This document shows positions 24,401 through 37,800 of a stretch of DNA of 64,000 bases, one piece after another. Below the pieces are notes generated by a model. That model ran no database searches, had not been told where the DNA came from, and saw nothing but the letters and a program-made list of their open reading frames with translations. Source of the DNA: Undaria pinnatifida (taxonomy: Eukaryota > Sar > Phaeophyceae > Laminariales > Alariaceae). The stretch spans positions 12,102,844-12,166,843 of the forward strand of contig JABAKD010000019.1 in assembly GCA_012845835.1 (NCBI GenBank). Direction: 5' to 3'. Made by a program: the position numbers and the translations under genes. Numbering within the stretch: position 1 is the first letter of the stretch; each line of letters opens with the position of its first letter.

Positions 24401-27400
24401 GGGCGTACTCATTTGTTTCTTGCCTTATTAATAGTCATTTGACCCTTGACCACAGACCCCTTTCGAGACAGAGCACCGTTTCTACTGTTAATAGAGACAC
24501 CTCCAACATTTGGGCGCTCGTTACACTTTTCCCATATATTACATAGCAACTGTTTTCGTATCCTATCCCCTTCCTTTTTCGCCGTGGTTCAGAGGTGACG
24601 GCGTATTCTTGTGGTGGTTGCGTTGGTTTTTTGGCCATTGACCACCCTCCCTGTTGGAGACGGGGCAGCGTTCGTACTGCTCATGTTGGTGTGGTAGACG
24701 TGGACCTTTTGTCTCCTGTTGGGGTAGTTTCAACAGTTTCTGTGGTGGATGGAGTGTTGTCGGTGTTGATCGCCGTTGGGGCTTCTGTTTGCTTACGGCA
24801 TGACCAACGCGCGGATTATTTAGAACGTTTTTGCAGAGGGTGGTAGCGCTGGCCTCAATCTCCGCGCGCTCACGTGAGTTACTGGTGCTGTTGGTGTTGG
24901 TGTCGGGGGGCTGTGTTCGTTTGGTTACTAAGGTTGTTGTTGGTCGTTGGTACTTTTTTGGCTGCCGCTTGCTGGAGTTGTGTATAGGTCGATGTGGTTG
25001 TTCATGCTCGTGCCGCTAGCTGGAGTTGTGTATAGGTCGATGTGGTTGCTCATGCTCGTTTGGGTTGATGTCTGAATGTTTAGAGGTTTCTGATGGTGTT
25101 GAAATTTGTTGTGAGAATTTTCAACGTTTTTTGTTGAAAGGGTTTCAGTCGTCCGTGTTGTCCATTTGTGCTTTTCGGCGACGGTCAGTCTTGTATTTTC
25201 GGCAATGCGTAAATTTGACCATGTTCCTACGCACGCATCCACCTACTTGTCGTTCCCTCTTCGATTAATCTTTGTTTTCACGGACACTCTTGTTTGGCAG
25301 AGACACGTTTGAACGAGTTTCGGCGATGCAGAAGGACGAGCACGAAGTTCGTGTGGAAATGTCCTTCCTCGAGATTTACATCGAAAACGTCTACGACCTT
25401 CTTGCGGCCGCCGATGCGGTGCGTTTGTTTTAGTATTTAGTTTTCCTTGTGGTTTGCTGTTGTCTTTTGGTGGTTTGTTTTTGTATTCGTTTGTATTGTA
25501 AATGAGAGGGCGTTGTCAAGGACGACCCGTAATATTTGCACGGGTATTTTTACTAGCTTTTTTTACGCATAAACGTATCTTTGCGCCATTGATGCTGCTG
25601 GCCAATCTTGCGTTTGTTGACGCATGGTACACCTCTTTGCGTCCGAAGCCAAAACGGTAGTTTTTTAGTTCTCAATGTGTTTGTCGCCTGTGTTTTTTTC
25701 TTGTTTTTGATCTTCCCCAACGAAATCAATATGCCTTTTTGCAGGATGACTGGGCCAAAGCGCGATCCGCGCTTAAGCTGGACGACCGCATGGGTGTCAT
25801 CCAGGCGCGGGATCTTTCCAAGCACGTCATTAGGTCGGCTGCAGACGGCCTCGATCTGGTCAAGAGGGCGACTGCCAACCGAAGGGTAAGCTGAAGCTGG
25901 GCCTTTGTTTTTTCATGTCTGACTGTCGTGCTGGGAGGAGTTCCATTTCTTAATTCATGGGGGCGGCCTTGAGGGAATATGCTTCGAGTTGCGACACCCA
26001 GCTTCGTAGGTGTTCCACCGCCATTTGACGGGTGGTTTCAGTTTTAGCTTTTACCTCGTCGTGTTTTTTTTTCTCCTCGTTTCGTGTGCTTCGAAGGTGC
26101 AGAAATTGATGTCTTGCATTATTATAGTATGAATCTATATTTAGTTTCAAAAAATTGCATTTGATGGGAAAAAAATCTTGGTTCAACTCATCACTGTACT
26201 GTTCGGGAAAAAAAATCTTGTCTCTCTTTTTTTCATCTCAGAGGATACGTATCCATGGGAGTATTAACATATGTTTGCTCCAACTCTTCGGGTTTCTGCC
26301 TGGGCCCGGATTATCCCCGCCCAACATCGTCGTGAACATTGCCCGCCTTGTTCGTTTGCCGTGTCATTTTCCCGGCAAAGTAGAACACAGCAGGTGGCCA
26401 TATATAGTGCGGGTGTCCGATATTGTGCGGGTGAAATCGTTCGGCACAATATAGACCCCTCTACAGTGGCAGGTTGTTATATAGTGCGGGTGCCCGGTAT
26501 AGTGCGGGTAAATTTTCGTGACACATACCCGCACTATATAGGGCCACCTACTGTATACGTTTACGGATAATATCGTTTTTTTTCACATGTTACTTGTTTG
26601 CCGTAATTTATCCTCTTCTTTTTTCTCTGTAACACAGCAGTTGTGCTGATGTTGGTTTGCTGGTACATCATCTTGACTATGTTTTTTTTTTTTTTTTCGC
26701 TGCCGTGTTTAGAGGTGAAGTGTTTAAAACACACACAATATTGTGCGTCACTGCGTTCTTCTGCCTTTGTTGCACATGCTTTCTGCTCTCGTCCTGTTCA
26801 TGGTTTTAGGTGGCGTCGACAAAGCTGAACGAGGACTCTTCGCGCTCGCACAGTGTGTGTATGGTAAGAGGGTCCACACAACCGTTTTTCCGTTTGCTTG
26901 CCGCTATGCTATTGTTTTTTCTCCAGTCGCCAACGACTATACCGCCTTTCTGACGGTTTTTCCGGTTGCACTCGAGTCTTGTTGGCTTGTAAATTGGATC
27001 GTCAGCGGAATTAGTGCCGTGCTGCCTGTTTTAGTGTGTGCATTAGGGGTTTTGATCCACAGATTTTTGCGTTGTCGGTTTGTGTCGGGTTGTTCATTTT
27101 TCTTGTCTGTTGAAAGACCCGCTTCCTCAAGTTTTAACCTTAAACCATGTTTTTTGGTAGACATTATTTGGCGGCTGAGTTTTCATACATGTAGCAGCTC
27201 TGGCTTTCGACACCATCCACATTTCATTGTCAAGGTTTCCAAGGTTATATTCACAACGGTATACCGCAGATCCACAGCCTCACTCTATGGACATCTAAGC
27301 CTTCGGAACTGCTCTACGTGTTGTTTTGGGATTTTTGATTGCCCAGAAAATATTGTGTATCATGTCTGCCTTTCGAGAATGTGCAGGCAGCATGAGCTCC

Positions 27401-30400
27401 CGCGTCGATCAGTCTGGAAAATAATTCCAGACGGGTGAGAAATTCTAAAAAAACGTTAGTAAGTGCGCCAACGGATACCTGGCTCCAGATATTCTTTAAT
27501 AACACATGTTCCCGCCTGTTTTGTTCACACACCTTATTAGGATACCTGGTTTGTATTATTCGGAACATGTTTTCTCGGCTATTTTATGGGGTATGTTCGT
27601 GAAAGCGAGAACACAAATATTTTGCTTTCTGTGTTTTCCCGGTGTCTTCCGGGATTCACAGACCAAGCTCGTGCGCGTGAAAGGCAAGGATTCCAACTTG
27701 TGGGTAGTCGCTCCGTTTATACTACTAGTGCTTCTAACTCATTACATAACATGTAAGACTTTTTACGGGTCTGATCAGTTCTCGTGAGTCAGGTCGGGTC
27801 ATGGTGACCCACCCCGACTTGCGACATTTTGCAAGCCCCTCGACCCGACCCGTGAGATTCCGAACACTTCCTGATCCGCCCCGACTCAACCTGCGAGCGA
27901 GTTTTTGAAAACCTTCTGCTCCGACCCGCGGGCCGGATCATGACCCGTGGGAACCCTTGATGCTATTTTGTTTATTTTATGCCCCGCGAATTTCTCTTGG
28001 GTATGTTCTATTTTTCTGGGAGTAGATCGACGTCGAAACAAACTCATGCTGCGCATTGACGGATGACAAACGTACTCATATTTTGTTTTCGTTGTTCTTG
28101 GCGTTTCTTGTTTTGGATATTCGTTCTTAGATCAAGCTTGTGCGCGAGAAGGGCAAGGATTCCAACTTGTGGGTGGTGGACCTTGCGGGCAGCGAGCGGA
28201 GCGGACGGACGGGTGCGGGTGCGACTAGCACACGTCAGAAAGAAGCGAACAACATCAACAAAAGCCTTAGCACCCTTTGGCACTGCCTGACGATCATGCG
28301 GTACGGTTGATTTTTTTCAGGGTACTCCTCGGTACCGGTTTTTGATGACGGTACGAAGTTTGACGGTTCTGAAGTATACGGTACTTTTTAAACGGGAAAC
28401 GGATTCTCATTTTTTGACGGTACCGATTTTGGCGGTATACGGTACGGCGAATTATGACGGGTTTTTTGTACGGTTCTGAAAATGACGGTACTTTTAAAAC
28501 AGGAGACGGTTTCTCGTTTTTTGACGGTATCTTTTGCACGGTACTGAGAAATGACGGTATCGCCTATACCCGGTACCGAACATACGATACATGTGATCAG
28601 GTGAAATTCGCTGCAGAGGAGGTTCTGGTTCTTCCGAAACGCAACCAACTGAACCAAAAATCCTACAACAAAAAAAAAAAATTACTTTAAGTTATGAAAA
28701 AATAGAAGAGGACATCAGTGAGGATCGAACTCCAGATCAAAAACTCACCGTCGTGCCCGCTACCTACTGGACTACCGGCAGTTCACAGGCGTACTTGTCT
28801 TGCCGGAACTGTTTTGACGGTATTCGCACATGGCGGTACTTTTTCGACGGTACTGCATCATGACGGTATTTTTTTGGCGGTTTTGAAAAATACGGTACTT
28901 TTTAAACGGGAAGTGGATTCTTGTTTTTTGACGGTACCGACTTTGGCGGTATACGGTATCGCGAATTTTGACGGTATTCCGCTACCGTCCCGTATCCGCC
29001 TATTACGACGGTAAAACCGTGACGGGAAAATTCCCGAGGAGTACCCTGATTTTTTTGCCCTGATGTGGTTTGTTTTGATGTCCTTTCGCGATTACGGGTA
29101 TGCCGTGGGAGTTGATTGTTGTCGAAACGACAATCATCCTGGAATTGCTGTAAAGTGGATAACGTTTTGAATGGCTCAATCGGTTGGTTCACTTGCGCAA
29201 TTTGGTAGGGCATGTCTGAAGTGTGTACCCGTAACGACATTTAGCGATAATGCGGTTGTTGCGATATTGCAACGTCTTTGTTCGTGTTAGCTTCATACGT
29301 TTCGGCTGATCGTATGACAACCGGTCGCCACGGTGGCGTATCAGGTTATCCTCGAGCATAGCATAGGTCAGTTTCGTGAGTTCGAATCCCCCCGAGTGCA
29401 TACTCGTATAAATTCGTGGGGATTTTTTCTTATGCATAAATTGACTTGCGGAAAACGCGAGGGCGTGAGTTAGCAGCAACACTCGATGAACAACCGACGA
29501 GCAGTGGGATTGCTGAACCCTATGCGCGTTAAAAATGTATGGCAAGAACCGGGGGAAAGAAGGGACGACACCTGTGACCCCGGCTTGTCCAGAAGCTGGA
29601 AAGCAGATGTGTGTGGAAATAAAAAATGATGGGATACCTCACATGTACATCTCTGACCCCGATCGTGTGCATTTTTCTATGGACAAAAGTCTGACAACTC
29701 GACCTCTCTCCCTCTTTCGTGTTTTCCTACTGTTTGGTTTTTTTTCGGCAGCGCTAACCTTCGGAAGGATGAGCCGGAGACACGGGTGCCTTTCCGAGAG
29801 TCGAAGCTCACCCACCTCTTCAAGAACCACCTTCAGGTATGTACAGTTAGTTAACCGCAGCCATATACTTGGCAAAAAGTGTTCGGTGTGTATTTTTGTT
29901 TTTGCTTTCATGCGTTTGATAGCCTGGTTGATTGTAGCGGTGAAATATATGTACGTGCTTTGTTTGCCCTCGTCAGCTCAAGGCTATCTGTTTTCACTGG
30001 TTTTTGATTCAGCTCTAGGTTCTAGGACTGATTCAGCACCCTCAATCTCTTCTTTTTGCTTGGCGCCACCAAATCTAACGAAAACTCCTTTTTAATTTTT
30101 CTATGGTTTCGTTATATTTTGTTCAGGGCCCAGCAGCGGGGAAGACGGTAATGGTGGTGAACATCAACCCGTCTACCCAAGACTTCGACGAGACTCAACA
30201 AGGTTAGTGTTTTTGTATATCGTCGTCATATTTGTGTACGGCACGGCCCTTTGAAACTGCGCTCATTTTCTTGATGACAAACTACTTGGGAAGTTTGTTC
30301 GATATCGTTTATATTGTTATCATGCTTGCCATTCGACAATGTATACCATAGCAGTCTTCATCGTTGATCCCTCCGGAACTCCTTCAGAAAAAACTTTGAG

Positions 30401-31801
30401 AAACAGAACCCAAACCTGGCAAAATTAAGGACCTCCATTCTACTTGTTGGATTCCGACTCGGAATCGATCTACTCCACCTACTATTAATAAGTGTCCTCG
30501 CTCCGTTTCGATGTTTCTCTTGTTTTGCACCTTTGATGAAAAATGTGCCGCCCTACTCTCAACGTCACTCTACGCCACTGTCTGCCCTTGCTCCACTTTT
30601 TTATCTGCCGTGTTTGTTCAGTGTTGAAGAACAGCACTATTGCGCGAGAAGTGAAAACGGTACGGGATGAGAGCGCGGCCAACCGGCAAAATGGACTGAT
30701 CAACACGCCGTATGGGTGAGCGAGAAATGACATTTTCATTCGTCTGCTTTTTCCACGTTAACAGATAGCGATCTAAAGCATCTAGATCCTAGTCGACCGC
30801 CGTGGATATGTTGTGCGTGAGGGCTACCGGGTACCTAGATGGCGTGATTTCCTCCCGGTAAACTCGTGACAGATCATGCAGATTTTTTACCGGCAATGAT
30901 CTTCAGACCCTACCGACTTTCGTTCTTACTGGTGGTTTAAACGGACAACGAGTATCCCATTCGTTTGCTGCTGTCATTAATACCTCAAAATCTGTCCACG
31001 TTTCATAATATTCTTCTTGTTGACTACTGCTCTCCAATGGTGGAAGTCAGGGTGGGAGATAGATGCCTATCGTGGATCTTATCACCTTAATGCGCGAATG
31101 AACACGCCATCATTCAACAATATATGATCTCGGGTCGCGAGCTGTATCCTCCTCCCTGACGGCCTTGACACGTCTAAAGAGGTATATAACAGAGCATTTC
31201 CATCTGTACTGGCCATGTTTTCGTCAGGTTCAACGGTCGCAAGATGGTGGTGAAGAAGCCGGCTGGCTCGCGGAGGAGTATCCACCAAGCGGTTGCGCCG
31301 AAGCTCGAGGGACTCGGCCCCCCTCCCCCTCGCACAAACGCCATGCAGGTTAGTCTCGTAGTAATTTTCTACTTTTGACCTTGTTTTTATTCCGTCAGGG
31401 CTAGTCTACGTGGTGACAACAGGCTCTGCATTTTTCTTTTTTTTTCGGTTGCCCAGGCAATTATTTATCTTCGTTTTTACTTGTTGTTTCTCATGCTCCC
31501 TTACTATTATTAGACGTAACTCAGGTCCGGGGTCACTAAGCAGGCCCTTCCCCTATCTCCGCTACGATCGGGGTACGTTCCTTTGTTTTTTTCGCGAGAG
31601 AAAGTCATCGCTTTGTTTCCTCGCGTTGACTCAGGTCGAACTGTGCTTTCCCACGCGATAAATTGCTCTCGGCAATTGCTCTCGGCAGTTGGTGTCCCCA
31701 GAACACCTCCGTATCGCGAGTTTTGAACCCCTGACTCCAACCTTAGTAGTTGTTGTTGTTGTTGTTGTGGTTGTTGTTGTTGTTGTTGTTGTTTTTGTCG
31801 C

Positions 31802-31859
<58 letters not shown>

Positions 31860-34800
31860 GTGTTGGTGTTGTTGTTTAGTGCTGGTGCATGCATGACCAC
31901 TGGACCACCGGGGCGACCAGCGACTATGTCGCGAGGTGCTGCGCTAGCTTGAGAAGATCGTAATAAACCCTGTCCGTTGTAGTTCAATGGAGTCTATTCT
32001 CACTGCACCGACAAATTTCGGCGATCAAATCCTCTGTTTCTTCTGCGCCTAACTGCACCTTGGTTTTTTTTTGTTGCGGTTTGTCGTTGTGTGATGTACC
32101 CTAGTGTTCACTTTCTCCTATCCTGTGAATTTGCCAACTGTTTTCGTGTTTTTTTGTCTCTACCTGCCTGAGCTGCAGAGCAACTAACCGAAAGCCTCTT
32201 TGCGCTTGCGGCTGCATCCACAACGTTTTGTCGTATTTTGTATTCTGCGACTCCACTAAACCTTTTGTTCTGGGTTCTGGATAGATTTCTCCCAAGCGCG
32301 AGACCTGCAGCGGTGACACTGACTGCGGCTCGGAAGGAGAGGATGAACGGGGAGATGCGGGGTACATGTCCGGGGCTGAGTCGGACAGCGGCCTGGTGGA
32401 CACGCGACAGAGCATCAACCTTGTCGTCAGGAACCTTCAGGTAGGCCTAGCTCCTCCCCCCCAGTTTTCGAGTGTATCATCTAGAGCCCCGTCTGTGACC
32501 CGTGGAGTTAAACGGCTTCGTTTTATTTTGTTGCATTTCGAGAAAGACACCGTGTCGGTCAGGCGGACATATTCGTCGACAATCCCGTTTGCAAGTTGCG
32601 TGAACGAGACCGCATCTGTCAGACCAATAGTTTCGTCGAACGCGACATGTTTTGATGATGCGTGTGATAACTTGATCGCGTGGACTACGGGGGTTATGAG
32701 GTTGTAAAATGAAGCGTGTGATGGTGTGTAGAACATCAGCCGATGCGGCTATAAGTTACCCCCGTCCGTGTTCCATGCCTTTCTTTTGTTTTTTGTCGCG
32801 TTCAGGGCGACAACGAGGCTTTGAAAAAGAAGCTGAAGGCTTCCTTGGCCGCCAAGCAGATGAGCACCAAGGACAACAAGGACAGCTCTCACGGCCACAT
32901 GGTACGTGCTAGTTGATTAGTGTCGAACGGTCAAATTTTACGCGGCGTGATTAGTTAGTGATTTTTCGTTGTGTTTGAATTTTCTGGAAGGTTGGCTAAC
33001 TCCGTAAGGTTATTGTGGAACGGCGTGGAGAATGGGTCGTTCCGGACAGTTAAATTGTAAGTGCGTTGTGATTGGGGAGTTCCTGGAGGTTAAGGCAGAC
33101 GGCCAAGCGGAAGTTTTTCGTTCCAGAGACCCCAGTTGCACTGCGGCATACCAGGTGAAACGTACCGGGTACCCGGGTACGCTGTTAATTGGTTCGTGCG
33201 CTTGTCCGCCCGTCTTTGATGTTGTTGCAGCCTATTTCGGGTGGCCCCTTGGAGCAGTACATCGCTCTTCTGGAAGAGAGAGTCAGCGCATCGGAGGTGA
33301 AGATGCAGGAGATGCGAGACGAACATCAGCTGGAGGTCCAAGAGCTAGAAGAGGAGTTCGAGGTAAACACAGGCGTTCTTATCTTCTTGTAAAATTTGGT
33401 TTGTGTTACATGCCTTTGATGCCGGAACAGGACTAGTTTACTCGAACTTTACCGTTTTCATCGATCGCACTTCTGCGCGGCAAGGTGGCGGCAACAACTT
33501 GTGTCAATCGCACCATGGACCATTCCAACCAACGCGGGCTGCTTGACTATGGAGACGATGTAGGAGACCTAACCAAGCCCATTAATCGTCATATATATGT
33601 TTTTTTTCGTGCTTGTGGTTCAGTTCGCGCCGTTTATGTTTTTTTTTTTCAATCTTTATTAACGCTTTTGAGTTTTTTTTCGTGGTGTGCAGGGCTTCGT
33701 GAAGGAAAACGGGCTGGATGGGGAGAGCATCGCTCTTGCTTTGTCCGTCTCGCCCTCTGGCATTGATGCTGCTGTTGCGCGACGCCTTCAGGAGCAGGTG
33801 AGATCCTTAGCAAAATTGTTGGTTGTCGATCGGTCTACTTTCAGCTGTGTTTGTCCAGTCAAAACATCTTTAAGAGGTATGTGAGCCTGACATGTTACCG
33901 GGTACTGGTAGTTTTTTTGCGGAAAAGTCCTTGACTTTTTTATTGTTGACGTCTGTCTGTGAAAGGCCAAGAGCGCCGTAAACCGACGTGTTTTGGCTGA
34001 TTGTGGTTGATATGTTTCCTCTCGGCACGCCTCTGACTGAACGAACTCAGAATACGAGCAAACATCATATCATCTGATACTCGTTCAAGATTCACGCGTT
34101 ACCGATTTGTTTATGTTTTTGGGCACTAGTACCCGGCTCCGTTTTCTGCATACCTGCTGCACATTACGCGCCTTTTTTTTTTCTTCTTTATGGTGCAGGC
34201 ACGCGTAGCTAACCTCCAAGCGGATCAGTGGAAGAAGGAGGCGGAAACCCTTCGCGCCAGGTTGCAGGGGGTAGAGAGTCGCATGACCCCGTCTTCGAGC
34301 AACCCTGTTGGGGTGGGACCGTCGTCGACACGGTCACCGCTCAGGCAGTCGATCGGGTCGGCGAGCCAAGGTCGCCCGTCGGTCGAGAACCGTCAGGTGA
34401 GATGTCATGTTCCACTGGTTGATAACCTCGTACCAGTGTGACAGTGGGAGTTCTAACATATTAGGCGGTGTTGCTTGATTACGGGATTGGTGTGCGATTT
34501 TTACATTCGGAACGTTTAGTACAGCCGATGGAGTTGTAACCTGTTTGGCGTTTTTGCTTCGTTGGGAGGGTACGACGAAATGTGCTCTTGTTTTTGTGCA
34601 ATCCCCGCCTTTAGATCGAAAAAAGGGTAAAATGCAGGCCCTGTTCCTGCTCCCTGGGGAAAATATGTCAAGCATCTGATTTAATCAATTTTATTCATGC
34701 AGAGCAAATTTGCCAATTTTCCAAGAGTCGCCTGTTCAGTATTACGAGTATAATACTGTGGGGGTATTACCGTTGTGCCTTCTTCGATCTAACGCTCCTT

Positions 34801-37800
34801 CCCCCACAAACTGAGTACACCCCCCCCCCCCCCGCCCCTCCTCGCTGCCATGGCTCCCCAATCCCCCCAAACACAGGACGGGGAGAACAGTCCTCCGGGA
34901 GCCAACCAGCTCAAGGGCAGCCCCAACAGCAACGGCCTTACGCCGGGAGGCGTTGGCTCCCCTTCCAAGAACCGGTCTCGGAACACCCCCGAAACCCCCA
35001 AATCAAAGGCCTCCGCTCTACCCTCGAAGTCCAAAAAGAAGAAAAATACGAACTCGCCCGCTACGGATGCTAGGCAGCTAGCCGGCACGGCGGCTTCGGA
35101 CGCTGTCGATGTGGCGACGGGTCATGGAAGCGGGAGGGTTTCGTCTGAGAGGCAGGCGGCCTGTGGCCCGCGGGAAGGGTTTGGGGTGGGGTTGAGGGAG
35201 CTGCGGGACAGTGGCGGGGGGGGGGAGGGGGCGGGGAAGAGCAAAGTGGTGATTGCGGTATCGAGAAGGGTGTCGGTGCTCAGGGTTAGCACGGCCGGAG
35301 GGAGGAGGTGGGTCAATTTGAGGGGGAGGGGTGCGGGGTTAGAGTTAAGAGTGGCTCGGCGTAGTTTTTTGTTGCTAGCGAGATTAATATGCGTCGGAAA
35401 TATGTTTTGTTGTTGTCGGTTTGTGGTATCATATACCTGCCATTTCATTTTGTTGTGTTCGTTGTTGTCGGTTTGTGATATCATATACCTGGCAGTTTTC
35501 ATCGTTGTCGGTTTGTGGTATTATAAACCTGTCATTCGTATGGGCTTGTTGTCGTTTCTATTTATGGTCTTCTTTATTGTTTTTGGAAGCTTGTTCTTGA
35601 TATATATATATATATATATTTTGCCAATACTCGGTCGGTGTCCTTTTCTTCGCCCTCCCTCCTCGTTCTCTTCGCGTGGTCTTTGATACAGGGTTTCCTC
35701 CGTCCGCGCCTCGCTCGCGGGCAACCGCAGGGCTTCCCGCGCGTCGCACAGCAACGGTAACCGCCGAGTTTCGAACCTCCGCAGTCGCGTCAGCACCAAC
35801 GCAAGCGGACCCTCCGCGGGTGGCGACCAGGACGTTGTCGGGCCGACCACCGCTGTTCCGGAGGATGTGGAAGAGGAGGAGGACATAGATGACGGGGAGA
35901 CTGGTTTTCGTCGTGAAAGCGGCATGACGGTGAGAAGAGATGTATTCCCCAAGCGCCCCCTTCTTCTGAACCCTTGCTCTGTTGTTGGCCTGTTTTTGGT
36001 GCTGTAGGTAGCGTGCAAATTTTTGTTTTTGTGTACCAAAAGGTAAGTGTTGGCTGAACGGATCTGACCGTTCCGATCTGATCGTTTAACTATCGTCCTA
36101 CGTGGAAAGTTGAAAGAGATCAAATTAGTTTGTTATTGTCCTGTCGATACTGCCCACATTTGGAGGGTAAATTAGACCAGTTTTTTATTATGTATCATCG
36201 AGCGTTGAAAGGGACTCTTTCAATCTAGCCGGTCTGTTTTTTTGTCAAGTACAATACGTAGGCCGTTCCCAAACATGCTGTGAAATGTGCATACTAAATT
36301 CTCTTGTTTCAACACGGGAACTCTTGTTTGTTTGCTATGTCCAACCTACGTACAATCCAAGAATAGACTTGATGTTTTTTCCCCCATAAACGTGGTTTCG
36401 GTTTTTAATGGTAGCAATGAGCGTCAGTAAAACCGTTTGTCTACTGTGTACCGCAAAAGGTAACCCCTTTTTTTTTGCGCGTGTAGTGTGTATGTCGTGT
36501 TAACCATCCGACAACGTGCAGAGTGTGTGTTAACGTCGTTCACCCGCAAACATCCCCAGCAACAAAGAAGGCGGAGGGGAAGTAACAGCGGAGTCCTTTC
36601 CTGACTAATTTGTTCCCAACACTTGGCTTCGTTTGTAATTGGTTTAAGAGGTGTGAAGTTTGAGGTGGGCGTTTGTGCGGTCCATGATGCTTTGCAAAAC
36701 ACACGTAGCGAAGACACCTTCGAGAAGGCGCTTATTGTTTACGACTGTGTACCCTCTGGTATAACGATCCATGCCGTGTCTTGCTGTTGATTTGTTTTGT
36801 GTTGACGATGATGCTCGCAAAACGAGCACAGCAATGACAGCTGTTTTTGACGTGCCTCTTCCCTTCTGTGCATTATGGTCGTGGCTTAGTTTGTTTTGTG
36901 TTGTCGATGATGCTTCGCGGGATACACGAGGCGAAGACAACTATCAACACCAATATTGCTGTCCGTGTTGTGGTCGTATATCTTTCCATCCGTATCGTTG
37001 GCCTTGTGTCGTACCGGGCTGTTTTTTTTGTCATTTTCTGTGTGTTTTTTGTTTTACCTTTTTGTGTTGTTTTGTTTTTGTGTTGTGTTGTCGATGATGC
37101 CTCGCAGAACGCACAGAGCGAAGACAACTTTTTCGAGAAGGCACGGCGTTGCGTGCTCCGCGCAATCGGCGTCGGCGCTAGGAAGAGCCTCACTGGCGCG
37201 GGCGTGGACGGCGTTGCCACCGTGGCCACGCCCTTTCCGGAGAACGCCGACGATTTCGAAGCCAAGCATAAGATCAAGGTTAGACGGATTGAGCAAACCA
37301 TCGTTTAATTATGGTTTGCTGGATGGATGGGTTTAGGGGTAGAAGGATGGGTGCTAGATATTTACACCCCTCTGGGACTGCACCTACCTTTGATGGAACG
37401 AATGTTGGAAACAGTGTAGACTATTTTTGTTGTTGCAGTAACGAAAAGAGCGTGGTTATCGTGTGGTTTTTAATGAAAAGTACGAGGTGGGGTCCGTGTA
37501 CCTTTTGTTTAGATTTACCGCCCAAGGGTTGCACTCTAGCTATTGCACTCCCCTCCGTCCTCTACCTATCCATAGCAGAGATGTCGAACTGCCACAAAAA
37601 TAAAATTTGGAGCTGCTTCGCGTGTAGTTACCAAAGTTCAAATGTGGCTACGTGGCAGCGAGCGGAATTGCCCGTGGCGGAGCGTGTAGGGATTCCCTAT
37701 GGAAATATGTGTTTTTCGTGAAAAGGGGACAGGGGTTGTTAGATAAGAACGGCAGCCCAGGTTTCTTACTGCTGAAGTGACCTGGCCGTAACGCCGTAAT

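Larger units (their letters stand above)
22946..30202 (+). other. Kinesin motor domain (exons 2-9, residues ~88-428)
   Basis: This span holds the catalytic core in eight exons. Motifs in order: the first strand (VFLRVRPP, exon 2); the P-loop GMTNAGKT at residues 189-196 (exon 3), in the TNxGKT form of KIF20-type motors; FLEIYIENVYDLL (exon 4); switch I NEDSSRSH at 307-314 (exon 6); switch II DLAGSER at 335-341 (exon 7); NNINKSLSTL (exon 7); the microtubule-binding RESKLTHLF stretch (exon 8); and VNINPSTQDFDET (exon 9). All nucleotide-binding residues expected of an active ATPase are present. The insert after the IYIENVYDLL strand is short, about 20 residues. Assignment to kinesin-6 rests on P-loop form, the NNINKSL and RESKLTHLFKN contexts, and the neck start (QVLKNSTIAREVK). 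Confidence 0.9.

Noticed and set aside
31631..31987. Poly-Thr and poly-Val readings
   Set aside because: GTT microsatellite inside a SINE.
35521..36123. 200-codon minus reading over kinesin exon 18
   Set aside because: Shadow of the Ser/Arg-rich sense exon, which has clean junctions in the motor gene.
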